A stretch of 64,000 bases of DNA from Clostridium sp. 1001275B_160808_H3 (GCF_015550425.1 NZ_JADNAT010000006.1:1-64000); one strand, 5' to 3'; positions 26,043 through 34,705 are shown, counted from the first letter of the stretch. Program-made: numbers and translations. Notes: generated from the sequence alone by a model not told the origin.

Positions 26043-26105
26043 AAGAGCCTTTAAAGTTGCACTTAATCTTAAAGCAATAAGTGTGCCAAACTTTAATAGG
26101 CTCTT
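26043..26105 (-). terminator. Imperfect hairpin overlapping a sigma-54 promoter
   Basis: AAGAGCCTTTAAAGTTGCAC faces GTGTGCCAAACTTTAATAGGCTCTT. It is placed to end the transcript of the 114-aa gene at 26280. On the minus strand only CTCTTTTAAG follows, so termination is uncertain. The right arm contains the -24 element of the permease promoter. Confidence 0.45.
26073..26089 (-). promoter_or_regulatory. Sigma-54 (-24/-12) promoter for the permease pair
   Basis: Minus strand TTGGCACACTTATTGCT: perfect TTGGCAC and TTGCT elements with GG-GC spacing of 10 nt, the best match in the window. The predicted start near 26062 gives a leader of about 210 nt. A TATCATAATGATA palindrome lies about 180 nt upstream (26267-26279). 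Confidence 0.87.
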
Positions 26106-26279
26106 AAATTACAATATTTTACTTTATTCCATTGTTTTCACTATATAAAATAATATCTAAACTATTAATATTATATATAAATATTAAAATGATAATTATA
26201 AATTCTTATAATGGCGTATTTACTAATATAAAATTATCAATTCGAGTATATCAATTTAATAATTATTATCATAATGATA

Positions 26280-26624
26280 TTACCAAATTACCTCATGCTC
26301 TATATTAAATTTTACTAATAACCTATATATTAAACTTACCATATTCCACATATTTTCTGTTTCATCTTCACAATCAATTATTAAATATGCATTCTTACCT
26401 TCAGTATAACACTCAACTATGATATCATAACCTTCATTAATAAAATAATCTTCTAATATTTCAGCAAGATTGTCCCCTTTTTCGTATAAATAATTTTCAC
26501 CTAATTTCAACTCTACAACATAATTTAATTTTACAATATTATAAAGATGTAAAAGGCTTTTATATGTAGTATTAATAGTATTTAATTTTTTCTTTTTTAA
26601 GTTCCCTTTAATTCGCTGTCTCAC
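26280..26624 (-). CDS. Unknown 114-aa cytoplasmic protein
   Basis: Not recognised. GTG start with GAGGG 7 nt upstream. The N-terminal 15 residues are basic (MRQRIKGNLKKKKLNT). The rest is a mixed alpha/beta sequence with an acidic middle (ENYLYEKGDNLAEILEDYF, CEDETEN) and no membrane segment. It follows the 74-aa membrane protein gene by 28 nt, so the two form a small operon. Confidence 0.55.
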   Translation of the reverse strand: MRQRIKGNLKKKKLNTINTTYKSLLHLYNIVKLNYVVELKLGENYLYEKGDNLAEILEDYFINEGYDIIVECYTEGKNAYLIIDCEDETENMWNMVSLIYRLLVKFNIEHEVIW

Positions 26625-26652
26625 TTCTTTTCCCTCACCATATAATTAATAT

Positions 26653-26877
26653 TTAATTATTAATTTGCTTCTTAGACTGTCTATCTTCTATATAAGATAC
26701 TATTATAGACGATATCATAAGGAAAATTCCTAAATATAAAATAGGTCTATTATCTTCAATAGGGCATGTGCCTATAGGCAAATCCCTTCTTACTTCATAT
26801 ATTTTATAAAAACCATATAAACTTACAACTATCGCTATAGTAAATAGTATATTTGATAATTTAATTATTTTTTTCAC
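26653..26877 (-). CDS. Unknown small two-helix membrane protein
   Basis: About 74 residues with two hydrophobic segments (ILFTIAIVVSLYGFYKIYEV and ILYLGIFLMISSIIVSYI) joined by a short extracellular or cytoplasmic loop containing one Cys (PIGTCPIEDN). The GTG at 26877 is preferred, since AAGGGTGA lies 8 nt before it. An upstream in-frame GTG at 26889 lies inside that box. No family recognised. Confidence 0.5.
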   Translation of the reverse strand: MKKIIKLSNILFTIAIVVSLYGFYKIYEVRRDLPIGTCPIEDNRPILYLGIFLMISSIIVSYIEDRQSKKQINN

Positions 26878-27073
26878 TATTATTTTCACCCTTCGTAAAG
26901 ACTTATAAAAATATAATTATATTGTACCATATTTATATAATTTCGTGAATTTTTTTGTACTATTTTTTAACTTATTGTAAATACTATTGAGGTATTTATT
27001 TTTTTAATAATTGTTAATAAATATATTTTCTATTTATTTTTAGTAGTATTTATAATTTTTTAGAATAAAAATA

Positions 27074-27134
27074 GACATATTTAAGTTTATTTCTTTCCTT
27101 CCTTTACAAGAAGTCAATTAAACTTATATATGTC
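27074..27134 (-). terminator. Terminator of the glycogen-debranching gene
   Basis: GACATATTTAAGTTTA faces TAAACTTATATATGTC, and on the minus strand TATTTTTATT follows. It stands 12 nt after the stop codon. Confidence 0.7.
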
Positions 27135-27145
27135 CATTTATAATA

Positions 27146-29152
27146 TTATTTCTTAGTAATATCACAATATATTCTTAGTACTTCTCCAACACTCCAAGCT
27201 TGTGAATAGCATCCTCTACTTGTAGATGAAAATTCTCCATCAAATATTTCTGCTATTCCATTTATACATCCATCTTTCATATGATCTTCAAATACAGATA
27301 TCATTTCTTTTGCTTTTTTTATAGATTTTTCATCATAATCATTTACTTTACAATATGCTGTAATAAATGGTCCTATTAAAAATCCCCAAGTTGTTCCCAT
27401 ATGATAAGCTAAATCTCTTTTAAACAGATCACCTATATATTTATTTTTAAACTCTTCATCCATAAATGAAAGAGACCTTAACCCATAAGTCGAATACAAA
27501 TGCTTATATGCAACTTCAACTATACTCTTTTCTTTTTCTCTATCTAATATTGAAAATGGTAATGAAATTGCCCATAATTGATTCGGACGAATCTTATCAT
27601 CATTTTCATCTACCACATCAAAAAGACATTTTTTATCTTCATTCCAAAATTTTTTGTTAAAAGAGTTCTTAACTTTTAAAGAAAGTTCTTTATATTTTAA
27701 ATCTTTTTTATTAAATTTAATTCTAAGTTCCTCCATTATACATAATGCATTATACCATAAAGCATTTATTTCTACAGGTTTACCGTGTCTTGGAGTTACA
27801 ACAAAATCTCCAACCCTTACATCCATCCAAGTTACTTGATCTATACCTGAACCAGCAAAAATTAATCCATCATCATCCATACCTATTGAAAAATCTGTTT
27901 TAGTTGAATATGCTTTAAAAATTTCTACTAATTTATCATATATTTTTTTCTCTATAAAACTGTAATCTTCATCTGTACCTGTATATTTCAAATATTTATA
28001 AACAGCTTGAAAATACCAAAGTGATGCATCTACTGTATTATACAAAGGTTCTGTATTAGTATCTGGAAATAGATTAGGGATTAATCCATTCTTCACGTAT
28101 TTGGAGAATGACTCTAGTATTTCTCTTGCATCTTCAAATCTCTTAGTACATAAAACTAATCCTTCAAAAGCAATCATAGTGTCTCTTCCCCAATCAGTAA
28201 ACCATGGATAACCTGCTAATATAGTCTTTAGGCCTGTACTATTTCTATTAACTATAAAATGATCAGAAGCTTTAACAAGATTATTAGCAAAATTATCATT
28301 ATAGCCTGCTTTTTTTACTAAATCTTCTGCTCTCTTCTTGTACTCTTTTTCTATCTCAAATCCAGTTTTACTTATATTTTCTTCTAAAGTACATATAATG
28401 TAAAACTTTTTTGTTTCTTTAGCTTTTATTTTTATATTTATTTCGTACGGAGTATAATGATTATCTATGCCTAAAAATCCTGTTCTATTATCTATCATAT
28501 AATATTGATTTTCTTCAAATAAATAATTAGGAGTTGCCATTGTAGTAGGTATTAAACTTCTATCATAGTATTCTCCTTCTGATGCATAAAAAGTAATCCT
28601 TACATCCTTATTTTCTTCTGGAATTAAAATAATTTTATTATTTTTAACTTCTTTACTAAATTTTAAATTAGTTTTTTCTATGGAATCTCCTGGTAATCTA
28701 TAATTAAACAAAGGAATTATTTTAAAATTTAAATCTTCACTTCCATTTTCTATTTCATAACAAACAGCTGTTGTATTATACCCATATTCCATTGAAATAC
28801 TTTTTTTAATCTTAACATCTTCTACTCTATAAATATATTCTGGAATTATATCAAAATTAAATCTTTCTAAGTGTTCTTGTCCGTTTTTGGACATATTAAT
28901 ATATTGTTGAGAAGTTAAATCATACGTTCTACCATTTATATTCACTTCTTCTTGAGTTCTTGTAAAGATTAAATATCTATTCAGTGGTGGGTTTAACGCT
29001 GCTATTAAGTAGCCATGATGCATCATAGCACTTCCACCAGAAACTGTACAATTAGCATATCCACCTATTCCATTTCCAATCATCCAAGATAACTCATTTC
29101 CTTCTTCTATTGTCTTAAAAGAACCTCTTCCATAACTATATATCTTTTCCAC
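27146..29152 (-). CDS. Glycogen debranching enzyme (amylo-alpha-1,6-glucosidase)
   Basis: Cytoplasmic glycoside hydrolase of 668 residues. The N-terminal GDE_N domain is recognised by WMIGNGIGGYANCTVSGGSAMMHHGYL. The C-terminal (alpha/alpha)6 GDE_C domain shows AGYPWFTDWGRDTMIAFEGL, GSGIDQVTWMD, YNALCIMEELR and GCYSQAWSVGEVLR. It removes alpha-1,6 branches from glycogen or related reserve polymers. GTG start with GGAGGGG 5 nt upstream. No other glycogen gene is adjacent; it is a single-gene unit. Confidence 0.9.
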   Translation of the reverse strand: MEKIYSYGRGSFKTIEEGNELSWMIGNGIGGYANCTVSGGSAMMHHGYLIAALNPPLNRYLIFTRTQEEVNINGRTYDLTSQQYINMSKNGQEHLERFNFDIIPEYIYRVEDVKIKKSISMEYGYNTTAVCYEIENGSEDLNFKIIPLFNYRLPGDSIEKTNLKFSKEVKNNKIILIPEENKDVRITFYASEGEYYDRSLIPTTMATPNYLFEENQYYMIDNRTGFLGIDNHYTPYEINIKIKAKETKKFYIICTLEENISKTGFEIEKEYKKRAEDLVKKAGYNDNFANNLVKASDHFIVNRNSTGLKTILAGYPWFTDWGRDTMIAFEGLVLCTKRFEDAREILESFSKYVKNGLIPNLFPDTNTEPLYNTVDASLWYFQAVYKYLKYTGTDEDYSFIEKKIYDKLVEIFKAYSTKTDFSIGMDDDGLIFAGSGIDQVTWMDVRVGDFVVTPRHGKPVEINALWYNALCIMEELRIKFNKKDLKYKELSLKVKNSFNKKFWNEDKKCLFDVVDENDDKIRPNQLWAISLPFSILDREKEKSIVEVAYKHLYSTYGLRSLSFMDEEFKNKYIGDLFKRDLAYHMGTTWGFLIGPFITAYCKVNDYDEKSIKKAKEMISVFEDHMKDGCINGIAEIFDGEFSSTSRGCYSQAWSVGEVLRIYCDITKK

Positions 29153-29398
29153 CTATACCCCTCCAAAACTTCTTTAACTTTTGCTTTTCATATTAATTAT
29201 ATAATTAATACTATATTTATTTAATTGTATAGAAGTACAAAAAGGAGGTCTCTAATTTATATATTCTACAATCTTATATTGTAAAAAATCATAAAATTAT
29301 TATTCCATGTGTAACATTTATACTCTTATATTCATATTATTATAATAGCTATTAGCTTTATGGCTAATCCATATAAATTCATCTCCTTCATTAATTAT

Positions 29399-29435
29399 AA
29401 AAAAAGAATCAAGGCTTTAGCTTTGATTCTTTTTT
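29399..29435. terminator. Bidirectional terminator after the 137-aa gene
   Basis: AAAAAGAATCAA...TTGATTCTTTTT with GCT/AGC inside, ending in the stop codon region of the gene at 29434; T-runs on both strands. Confidence 0.8.
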
Positions 29436-29847
29436 ATAATTCTCCAAATTTTATACTTATTTTCTTAAATGCTACTTCTTTTGTTACAGTAAGACTTTCT
29501 GGATCTATTATAATTTTAAATATATTAGGGCATTTTTCTGATCTCCATAATTTCATAAACTTAGGAGTTGCTGTTAAACTAGCATAATATTTTTCTTCAA
29601 AATCATCAAAAAACTCTAGGAACTCTAACTTGCTAACTTTATCAACTACCAAATTGTCTTTTTTTATATTTTTTACTATTGGTACAAAATATCTTAATGG
29701 AATTTCATAATTATACCTTCCTTTTATCTTTTTTCCCTCTAATATTGGTCTCTTTAAAAAAGGAAATTTTATTATATCATCATCTTTTAAATTAATTTTA
29801 AAAATAGGTTCTTCATTTTTACCCTTTTGTATTTTTATCTTAATCAT
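29434..29847 (-). CDS. Unknown 137-aa protein
   Basis: Not recognised. The start is the ATG at 29847 (MIKIKIQKGKNEEPIFKINL) with AAAGGTGA 5 nt upstream. A longer frame to 29931 would overlap the neighbouring gene without a ribosome binding site. The protein is soluble, basic, beta-rich at the N-terminus, with an acidic aromatic segment EFFDDFEEKYYASLTATP in the middle. It follows the ArsC-like gene by 28 nt and is probably co-transcribed. Confidence 0.6.
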   Translation of the reverse strand: MIKIKIQKGKNEEPIFKINLKDDDIIKFPFLKRPILEGKKIKGRYNYEIPLRYFVPIVKNIKKDNLVVDKVSKLEFLEFFDDFEEKYYASLTATPKFMKLWRSEKCPNIFKIIIDPESLTVTKEVAFKKISIKFGEL

Positions 29848-29875
29848 TTGTTTCACCTTTGGTTTATATTTTAAT

Positions 29876-30214
29876 TTATTCCCATGTATCCCAAACTTCT
29901 TTTTTATACCCAAGAGTTGCAGTGTTTCCATTTCTAACTATAGGGGATTTAAATAGTTTAGGATTTTTTAATAAAATCTCTTCTTTCATTTCGCAGCTTC
30001 TAATTTTATCTAAATTTAGATTTTTATATTCCTTGCTAGATTGATTTATTAATTCATTTATTGAAATATTCCTTTTAACAGAATTAAGTTCTCCCTTACT
30101 AAGCCCTTTAATGTCTATATCTATAAATTGAAAGTTTATTTTTCTCTCTTTAAAGTATCTTTCTGCTTTCTTTGTATCAAAGCACTTCTTTCTTCCAAAT
30201 ACTTGTATATTCAT
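29876..30214 (-). CDS. ArsC/Spx-family thioredoxin-fold protein
   Basis: Cytoplasmic protein of 112 residues with the ArsC-family pattern: N-terminal strand MNIQVFGRKKCFDTKKAERYF with one Cys near residue 11, then FQFIDIDIKGLSKGEL and the cis-Pro region LFKSPIVRNGNTATLGYKK. It lacks a second Cys of the CxxC type found in Spx, so it resembles YffB/ArsC-like proteins of unclear substrate. The arsenate-reductase function is doubtful: there are no arsenic genes nearby. AGGAGGTGA precedes the ATG. Confidence 0.75.
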   Translation of the reverse strand: MNIQVFGRKKCFDTKKAERYFKERKINFQFIDIDIKGLSKGELNSVKRNISINELINQSSKEYKNLNLDKIRSCEMKEEILLKNPKLFKSPIVRNGNTATLGYKKEVWDTWE

Positions 30215-30610
30215 GTAATTGTCACCTCCTAATGTCTCTTTATTATAACATAAATTTATATTATATATAAAAAGTAGATTATTTGTTCATTATCTATCAA
30301 AAATATTTTCCGTAATCATATATAGCAAAATGATTTATTTATAAACAACAATAATAAAAATATTATTTTATTATTATTTATAGAATATTTTTTCTCCATT
30401 GGTACAAGCTAATATTATAAATAAATCTTCCAAACAGAAATAGTATTTTTATTGTATAGTTATTATAAAAAAAAATTATTAATGATATCTATCAAAACAC
30501 TTAAATATAGTATATTAACGAATGTCTATCATCTCAATGCCTTACAAAACCTTATTTAAATAATCAATTAATTATTTAAGTAAGTATAGGCAGGGAATAG
30601 ATTTTCTATA
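30215..30610. other. AT-rich gap with a hairpin, possible small RNA region
   Basis: No gene found. At 30551-30584, CTTATTTAAATAAT faces ATTATTTAAGTAAG. A second short fold (TATAG...CTATA) follows at about 30586-30609, and then the strong hairpin at 30611-30658. This succession could be a short structured RNA ending at that terminator. No known riboswitch or ncRNA class was recognised. Confidence 0.3.
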
Positions 30611-30658
30611 CAGCATCAAAAAAGCAATTACATATTCCTTTTTGCTTTTTTGATGCTG
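30611..30658. terminator. 17-bp perfect hairpin in the gap before the M50-like gene
   Basis: CAGCATCAAAAAAGCAA (30611-30627) pairs perfectly with TTGCTTTTTTGATGCTG (30642-30658). Six A-T pairs inside the stem can act as a T-run in either direction. No annotated gene ends nearby on either strand. Confidence 0.55.
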
Positions 30659-30729
30659 ATTTATTTTGTTGAAATATGAACTTTTTCACTATATTATTCT
30701 ATACTAATAATTAAGATGAATTTTTAAGG

Positions 30730-31755
30730 ATGATGATTTTGCAATATTTTATTTTAATTTTAAAAGTTTTTATTATAGAATATATAATTATATTTTTGCA
30801 TGAACTTTCTCATTATATTGTATCTTTATTTTTAGGATTTAAATGTTCCTTTTATCATGTAATTCCTTTTACTATTTATAAATATGACGGTAAATTCAAA
30901 TTTAAATTAAAGCCTTTAATACAAGGCAATATGACAAGTAGATTACATTTTAACTCAATAAAAATATCTTCCAAAATAGAATACAACATTCTTTTAAAAA
31001 AGCTTAAAATATTTTTTTGGATTGGTCCAGTATTGGATTTTATAATATTTATAATATTGTTTTGTATCGGAGTCAGTAATGTTAACTACTCATACTTAGC
31101 ATTAATTTCACTTATTCATCTATCTATTACTACTCTTAACTTTTTCAATAGCGATGGTAAATATGCCATAGGAGCAAATGAAGACTCTAGAATTGCTTTT
31201 GACTTAATTAGGAGCTTTACTATTTGCGGAAACGGAGAAATTCCATATGAAAGTAAAAGAATTCTTACTGACACACATATGGAAATTGCAGATGAGATAA
31301 CTTTAGAAAAATTTGATGTAAATGATCTTTGGAACTTTCTAAATAATATTTCTTTTTTCACTAATTCTTTTTTAAGTTTTTTAAATAAAGATCTATTAAC
31401 CATACATTCATCAACCTTCAAATTTTTTGAAAGTTTAATTATTGATTTTGATGATATAAAAAAATATGATTATAGGCAAATAGAAAAGACTTCTATTTCT
31501 TTAATTTATTATTTTATATATAAAAAACTTAAAGACAAATCTTTTTATCCAAATGATGATATTATAAATAATATTTATAATGGATGTAATTCAATATATT
31601 TTAGAAAGTTATTTGATTTATATTTCACTTCTAATAACAATAATATTGAATACTTGATTAATGAAAATAATATGCCAAATTTTATGTCTCACTGTGAAGG
31701 TTATAATAAACTTCTTATAAATATTATTAATTTATATAAAAATGAAATGGTATAG
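30730..31755 (+). CDS. Orphan M50-like (site-2 protease type) membrane metalloprotease
   Basis: Membrane protein of about 341 residues. The first helix carries the zinc motif HELSH (residues 24-28, FLHELSHYIV). Further hydrophobic helices lie near residues 95-115 and 119-137. The second zinc-ligand region is LNFFNSDGKYA (Asp142, Gly143), a compressed form of the M50 NxxPxxxxDG motif. The C-terminal 190 residues are soluble and unrecognised. Stand-alone M50 enzymes can mature or export peptides or cleave anti-sigma factors; neither partner is visible here. Start uncertain: AAGGA is too close to the ATG at 30730 and fits better with an in-frame TTG at 30739. Confidence 0.68.
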   Translation: MMILQYFILILKVFIIEYIIIFLHELSHYIVSLFLGFKCSFYHVIPFTIYKYDGKFKFKLKPLIQGNMTSRLHFNSIKISSKIEYNILLKKLKIFFWIGPVLDFIIFIILFCIGVSNVNYSYLALISLIHLSITTLNFFNSDGKYAIGANEDSRIAFDLIRSFTICGNGEIPYESKRILTDTHMEIADEITLEKFDVNDLWNFLNNISFFTNSFLSFLNKDLLTIHSSTFKFFESLIIDFDDIKKYDYRQIEKTSISLIYYFIYKKLKDKSFYPNDDIINNIYNGCNSIYFRKLFDLYFTSNNNNIEYLINENNMPNFMSHCEGYNKLLINIINLYKNEMV

Positions 31756-31794
31756 TTAAAGCACTGTATTTTTAACTACAGTGCTTTAACTATA
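31751..31794. terminator. Bidirectional terminator between convergent genes
   Basis: TATAGTTAAAGCACTGTA (31751-31768) is perfectly complementary to TACAGTGCTTTAACTATA (31777-31794). It serves the plus-strand protease gene (its stop codon is in the stem) and motB from the other side. Confidence 0.85.
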
Positions 31795-31796
31795 TT

Positions 31797-32525
31797 TTAA
31801 TTCATTTCTATATTATCAAATTTGTTATTTAAAATTAATATATCAACTCTTCTATTTTTAGCTCGTCCCTCTTCTGTAGCATTATCTGCAATTGGTCTAT
31901 ACTCACCATACCCTACAGCTGATAATCTGCTTGGAGATATCGATCCATAGCTAATTAAAAATTCAACTACATTAGAAGCTCTAACAGAGGAAAGTTGCCA
32001 ATTTGAATGATAATCAGTAGTACTTATAGGCAAATTGTCAGTATGACCTTCTACCCTTACATAATTATCTATTTTGTTTAAAACATTTGATACAGAAATA
32101 AGTTTAGGTTTCAACTCCTCTTTTATATCCGCCTTTGCACTATCAAAAAATATACTATCGGTAAAGCTTATAATAAGTCCTCTTTCTTCTATACTTGTAG
32201 TTACACTTTCTTCTAACTCTAAGTCTTTTACTATATCATTTACTTGTGATTCTATACCTTGTAATTTTTCTTCTTCACTTTGAACCAATGGCTTTAACTC
32301 TCCTGCCTCATCACTTGAACTACCTGAATTTTCAGCACTTCCTAAAACTGAAGATCCACCTGTGAATACAGCTCCCATAGAAGTAGCTAACTGCTTATAC
32401 TTTGATTCATTAACACTAGAAGCGGAATATAATACAACAAAAAATATCATAAGCAAAGTTATAAGATCTGAATATGTAAGCAACCATCTTTCATGATTTT
32501 CTGGTTTTTCTACTCTCTTTTTCAT
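31797..32525 (-). CDS. motB: Flagellar stator protein MotB
   Basis: Inner-membrane stator subunit of 242 residues. Single N-terminal transmembrane helix with the ion-carrying Asp in TYSDLITLLMIFFVVLYSASS (about residues 17-37), a plug/linker region, and a C-terminal OmpA-like peptidoglycan-binding domain (VEGHTDNLPIS, NWQLSSVRASNVVEFLI, GYGEYRPIADN, RAKNRRVDI). It forms the stator with MotA, whose gene ends 1 nt before it starts. Flagellar structural genes are not in the window, so the organism is inferred to be motile. Confidence 0.93.
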   Translation of the reverse strand: MKKRVEKPENHERWLLTYSDLITLLMIFFVVLYSASSVNESKYKQLATSMGAVFTGGSSVLGSAENSGSSSDEAGELKPLVQSEEEKLQGIESQVNDIVKDLELEESVTTSIEERGLIISFTDSIFFDSAKADIKEELKPKLISVSNVLNKIDNYVRVEGHTDNLPISTTDYHSNWQLSSVRASNVVEFLISYGSISPSRLSAVGYGEYRPIADNATEEGRAKNRRVDILILNNKFDNIEMN

Positions 32526-33308
32526 CTATTTTCCCTCACTTGATTCAAGCTTCTTTAAGTCCTCTTCAGTTAAAAATCCTTCTAATTTACTTATTATAGA
32601 ACTTGGACTAGCACCAGCTTGTACCAATAATAAAGCCTCAATACACATCTCTTTTTCAATTATTTCTTCACTATTTAAAATTTTTAGTTTATTTGCTATA
32701 GGCAACCAAATTAAATTAGCAGTTCCTATACCATAAAGAGTTGCAATAAAAGCTACAGCTATTTTAGGGCCTAAAGTACTTGGATCATCTAAATTACCTA
32801 AAACTTGAACAAGCCCCATAACTGTTCCTATAATCCCCATTGTTGGTGCATAACCACCAGCCGCCTCAAAAATAGAAATTCCTTGATGATGCCTTTCTGA
32901 AATTTGTTCTAGTCTTGTTTCTAATGATCCTTTCATGATCTCTGGATCAACTCCATCTACTATCATTTGCAGGCCTTTTTTTATAAAAGTATCTGTTTCT
33001 GTATTATTTAAATCTGCTTCCAAACTTAATAATCCATTTTTTCTTGTTTTTACTGTAATTTCCTTGAAGAATTCTACATTTTCTATAAGGTTACTATTTC
33101 TTTTCTTAAATGCAATGCTAAAAACCTTAGGAAATCTTTTTAAAGTTTTTCCTGGAAAAGCAACCCCAACTGCTCCTATTGTTCCACCAACAACTATTAA
33201 TAATGCTGTGAATTGATATAAAGCTCCTAATGCTCCTCCTTCTAAAATAAATCCTAATATAATACAAGCAAAAGAAAATATAATACTTATTATTATTGTT
33301 ATGTCCAT
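32526..33308 (-). CDS. motA: Flagellar stator protein MotA
   Basis: Membrane protein of 260 residues with four hydrophobic helices in the typical MotA layout: two at the N-terminus (IIISIIFSFACIILGFILEGG, YQFTALLIVVGGTIGAVG) and two in the second half (YAPTMGIIGTVMGLVQVLGNL, KIAVAFIATLYGIGTANLIWLP). The cytoplasmic loop between holds the charged residues that contact the rotor (FKKRNSNLIENVEFFKEI). GGATGGTGA precedes the ATG. First gene of motAB. Confidence 0.93.
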   Translation of the reverse strand: MDITIIISIIFSFACIILGFILEGGALGALYQFTALLIVVGGTIGAVGVAFPGKTLKRFPKVFSIAFKKRNSNLIENVEFFKEITVKTRKNGLLSLEADLNNTETDTFIKKGLQMIVDGVDPEIMKGSLETRLEQISERHHQGISIFEAAGGYAPTMGIIGTVMGLVQVLGNLDDPSTLGPKIAVAFIATLYGIGTANLIWLPIANKLKILNSEEIIEKEMCIEALLLVQAGASPSSIISKLEGFLTEEDLKKLESSEGK

Positions 33309-33422
33309 ATTTCACCATCCATATAATTTATTTCTAAATTATATATTTTTTATATTTACATATCAATCTCATTATTTTGTTATTTTTTATCTATTTTAGT
33401 CGATTTTTTCTCGTTAAAAAAA

Positions 33423-33466
33423 ACTATTGTGTAATAACTAACTTTATCGTTGCAATACACAATAGT
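33423..33466 (-). terminator. Terminator of the TPR-protein gene
   Basis: ACTATTGTGTA and TACACAATAGT flank a 22-nt loop; eight T follow on the minus strand. It is 7 nt from the stop codon. Confidence 0.8.
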
Positions 33467-33472
33467 CTATTT

Positions 33473-34705
33473 CTATAATATATTTTTTAATTCCTTTACC
33501 CAGCTTCTTGCTCCATTTACTGAATCCCAAGCAGTTTCTGCATTTTTCATATAGTAGACTGCATCTTCTTCAGTCCCTAAACTTTTAAGTTCAGGTGGAT
33601 TTTTAGGAATTCTTTTTTGCTTGATTATATAATCTATAACAAATGGATTAGAAGCATTTGCAATTCTTAAAGCTCTTTCTGCTTCCTCTAATTTTCCTAC
33701 TTTAAATAAATAAAGGGCTTTTGAGAATTTTGTAGATGGTAAGTAATCATTTTTATATTTATTTAATACATTTAAAACTTCATCATCTAAATTCTCTGTA
33801 ATTAACCATGAAAGCAATACCCCTCTTATTAATAATCTATCTTCAGGATCTAGATTTATTAAATCATTAAACTCTTTTATTGCTTCTAACTTTTCATTTA
33901 TACTCCATAATAAATTTCCAAGTCTATATTTGGCGCTATAGTATGGTCTTGTAACTTCTGAATCTAAGAATTTCCCTGTATACTTATCTATATTTTCTTC
34001 ACCTATAGCACTTTGAGCAACTTCTAAGGCTTTTAATACTAAGGCCTTTTGTTCATTTATTCTTAACGAATTGTCATATGATAATATTATATAAGCTTCC
34101 GCACATTTTTCACTTATTTTTAATGCTTCTTTAGCTAATTTAGCTTTTTTCTTATAATTTTTTTGATTCCATGCCTCATTAGCTATCTTATTAGCCTTTT
34201 TTAAATCCTCATCTTCTATAATCTCAGCTTCTACTTTTGAAACGCAAACCTCATCTAATGTTTCTTTCTCTATCTTTTCCTTTTGTTCTTCTTCCAAATC
34301 TATCTCATTATCCGCAATTTTCGAATTATCTAAAGAATCGCCTTTATTACACGTTATTAACCATTTATCATCTTCTAAATCTATTAACGCTCTTACTTCT
34401 CTTGATTTTGAAAGACCTGTACTACTACTTACCTCAAATAATTTATATAAATCCCCTGCTTTAATATTTATGCCTGTCTTATTTGTGAATAATCCATTTT
34501 TTAACCCCAAAGCATGTACAATTCCGCATGCCCATGAATTTGCTTTTCCTTTATTTAAATTAACTTCTTTTAATTCAGATATTTCTTTACATAAGCTCTC
34601 TGCAAGAAACAAATATTCTTCATTTAAGTTTTTTTTACAAACCTCTTCTATAAAACTCATTACTTCTAAATATCTCTCATTACTTACTTCAGATGTTTTT
34701 TGCAT
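33473..34705 (-). CDS. TPR protein with DUF6398-like N-terminal domain
   Basis: Cytoplasmic protein of 410 residues. The first 100 residues (RYLEVMSFIEEVCKKNLNEE ... WACGIVHALGLKNGLF) resemble the DUF6398-type domain often linked to ribosome- or SEC-C-type proteins. The middle is acidic (residues 135-165). From about residue 170 there are tetratricopeptide-like repeats (AWNQKNYKKKAKLAKEALKISEKCAEAYII; YRLGNLLWSINEKLEAIKEFNDLINLDPED; FKVGKLEEAERALRIANASN). No enzymatic motif. A scaffold or interaction role is inferred. Monocistronic, with GGAG before the ATG. Confidence 0.65.
   Translation of the reverse strand: MQKTSEVSNERYLEVMSFIEEVCKKNLNEEYLFLAESLCKEISELKEVNLNKGKANSWACGIVHALGLKNGLFTNKTGINIKAGDLYKLFEVSSSTGLSKSREVRALIDLEDDKWLITCNKGDSLDNSKIADNEIDLEEEQKEKIEKETLDEVCVSKVEAEIIEDEDLKKANKIANEAWNQKNYKKKAKLAKEALKISEKCAEAYIILSYDNSLRINEQKALVLKALEVAQSAIGEENIDKYTGKFLDSEVTRPYYSAKYRLGNLLWSINEKLEAIKEFNDLINLDPEDRLLIRGVLLSWLITENLDDEVLNVLNKYKNDYLPSTKFSKALYLFKVGKLEEAERALRIANASNPFVIDYIIKQKRIPKNPPELKSLGTEEDAVYYMKNAETAWDSVNGARSWVKELKNIL

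Noticed and set aside
24291..26060. Purine (guanine/xanthine) riboswitch in the permease leaders
   Set aside because: Both leaders were read for the conserved purine-riboswitch core on the minus strand and nothing like it was found. The shared leader block is explained by gene duplication and the TTATCA/TGATAA pair.
29360..29587. Plus-strand frame of 75 codons at the end of the 137-aa gene
   Set aside because: It runs through the bidirectional terminator and antisense to a real gene; no recognisable product.
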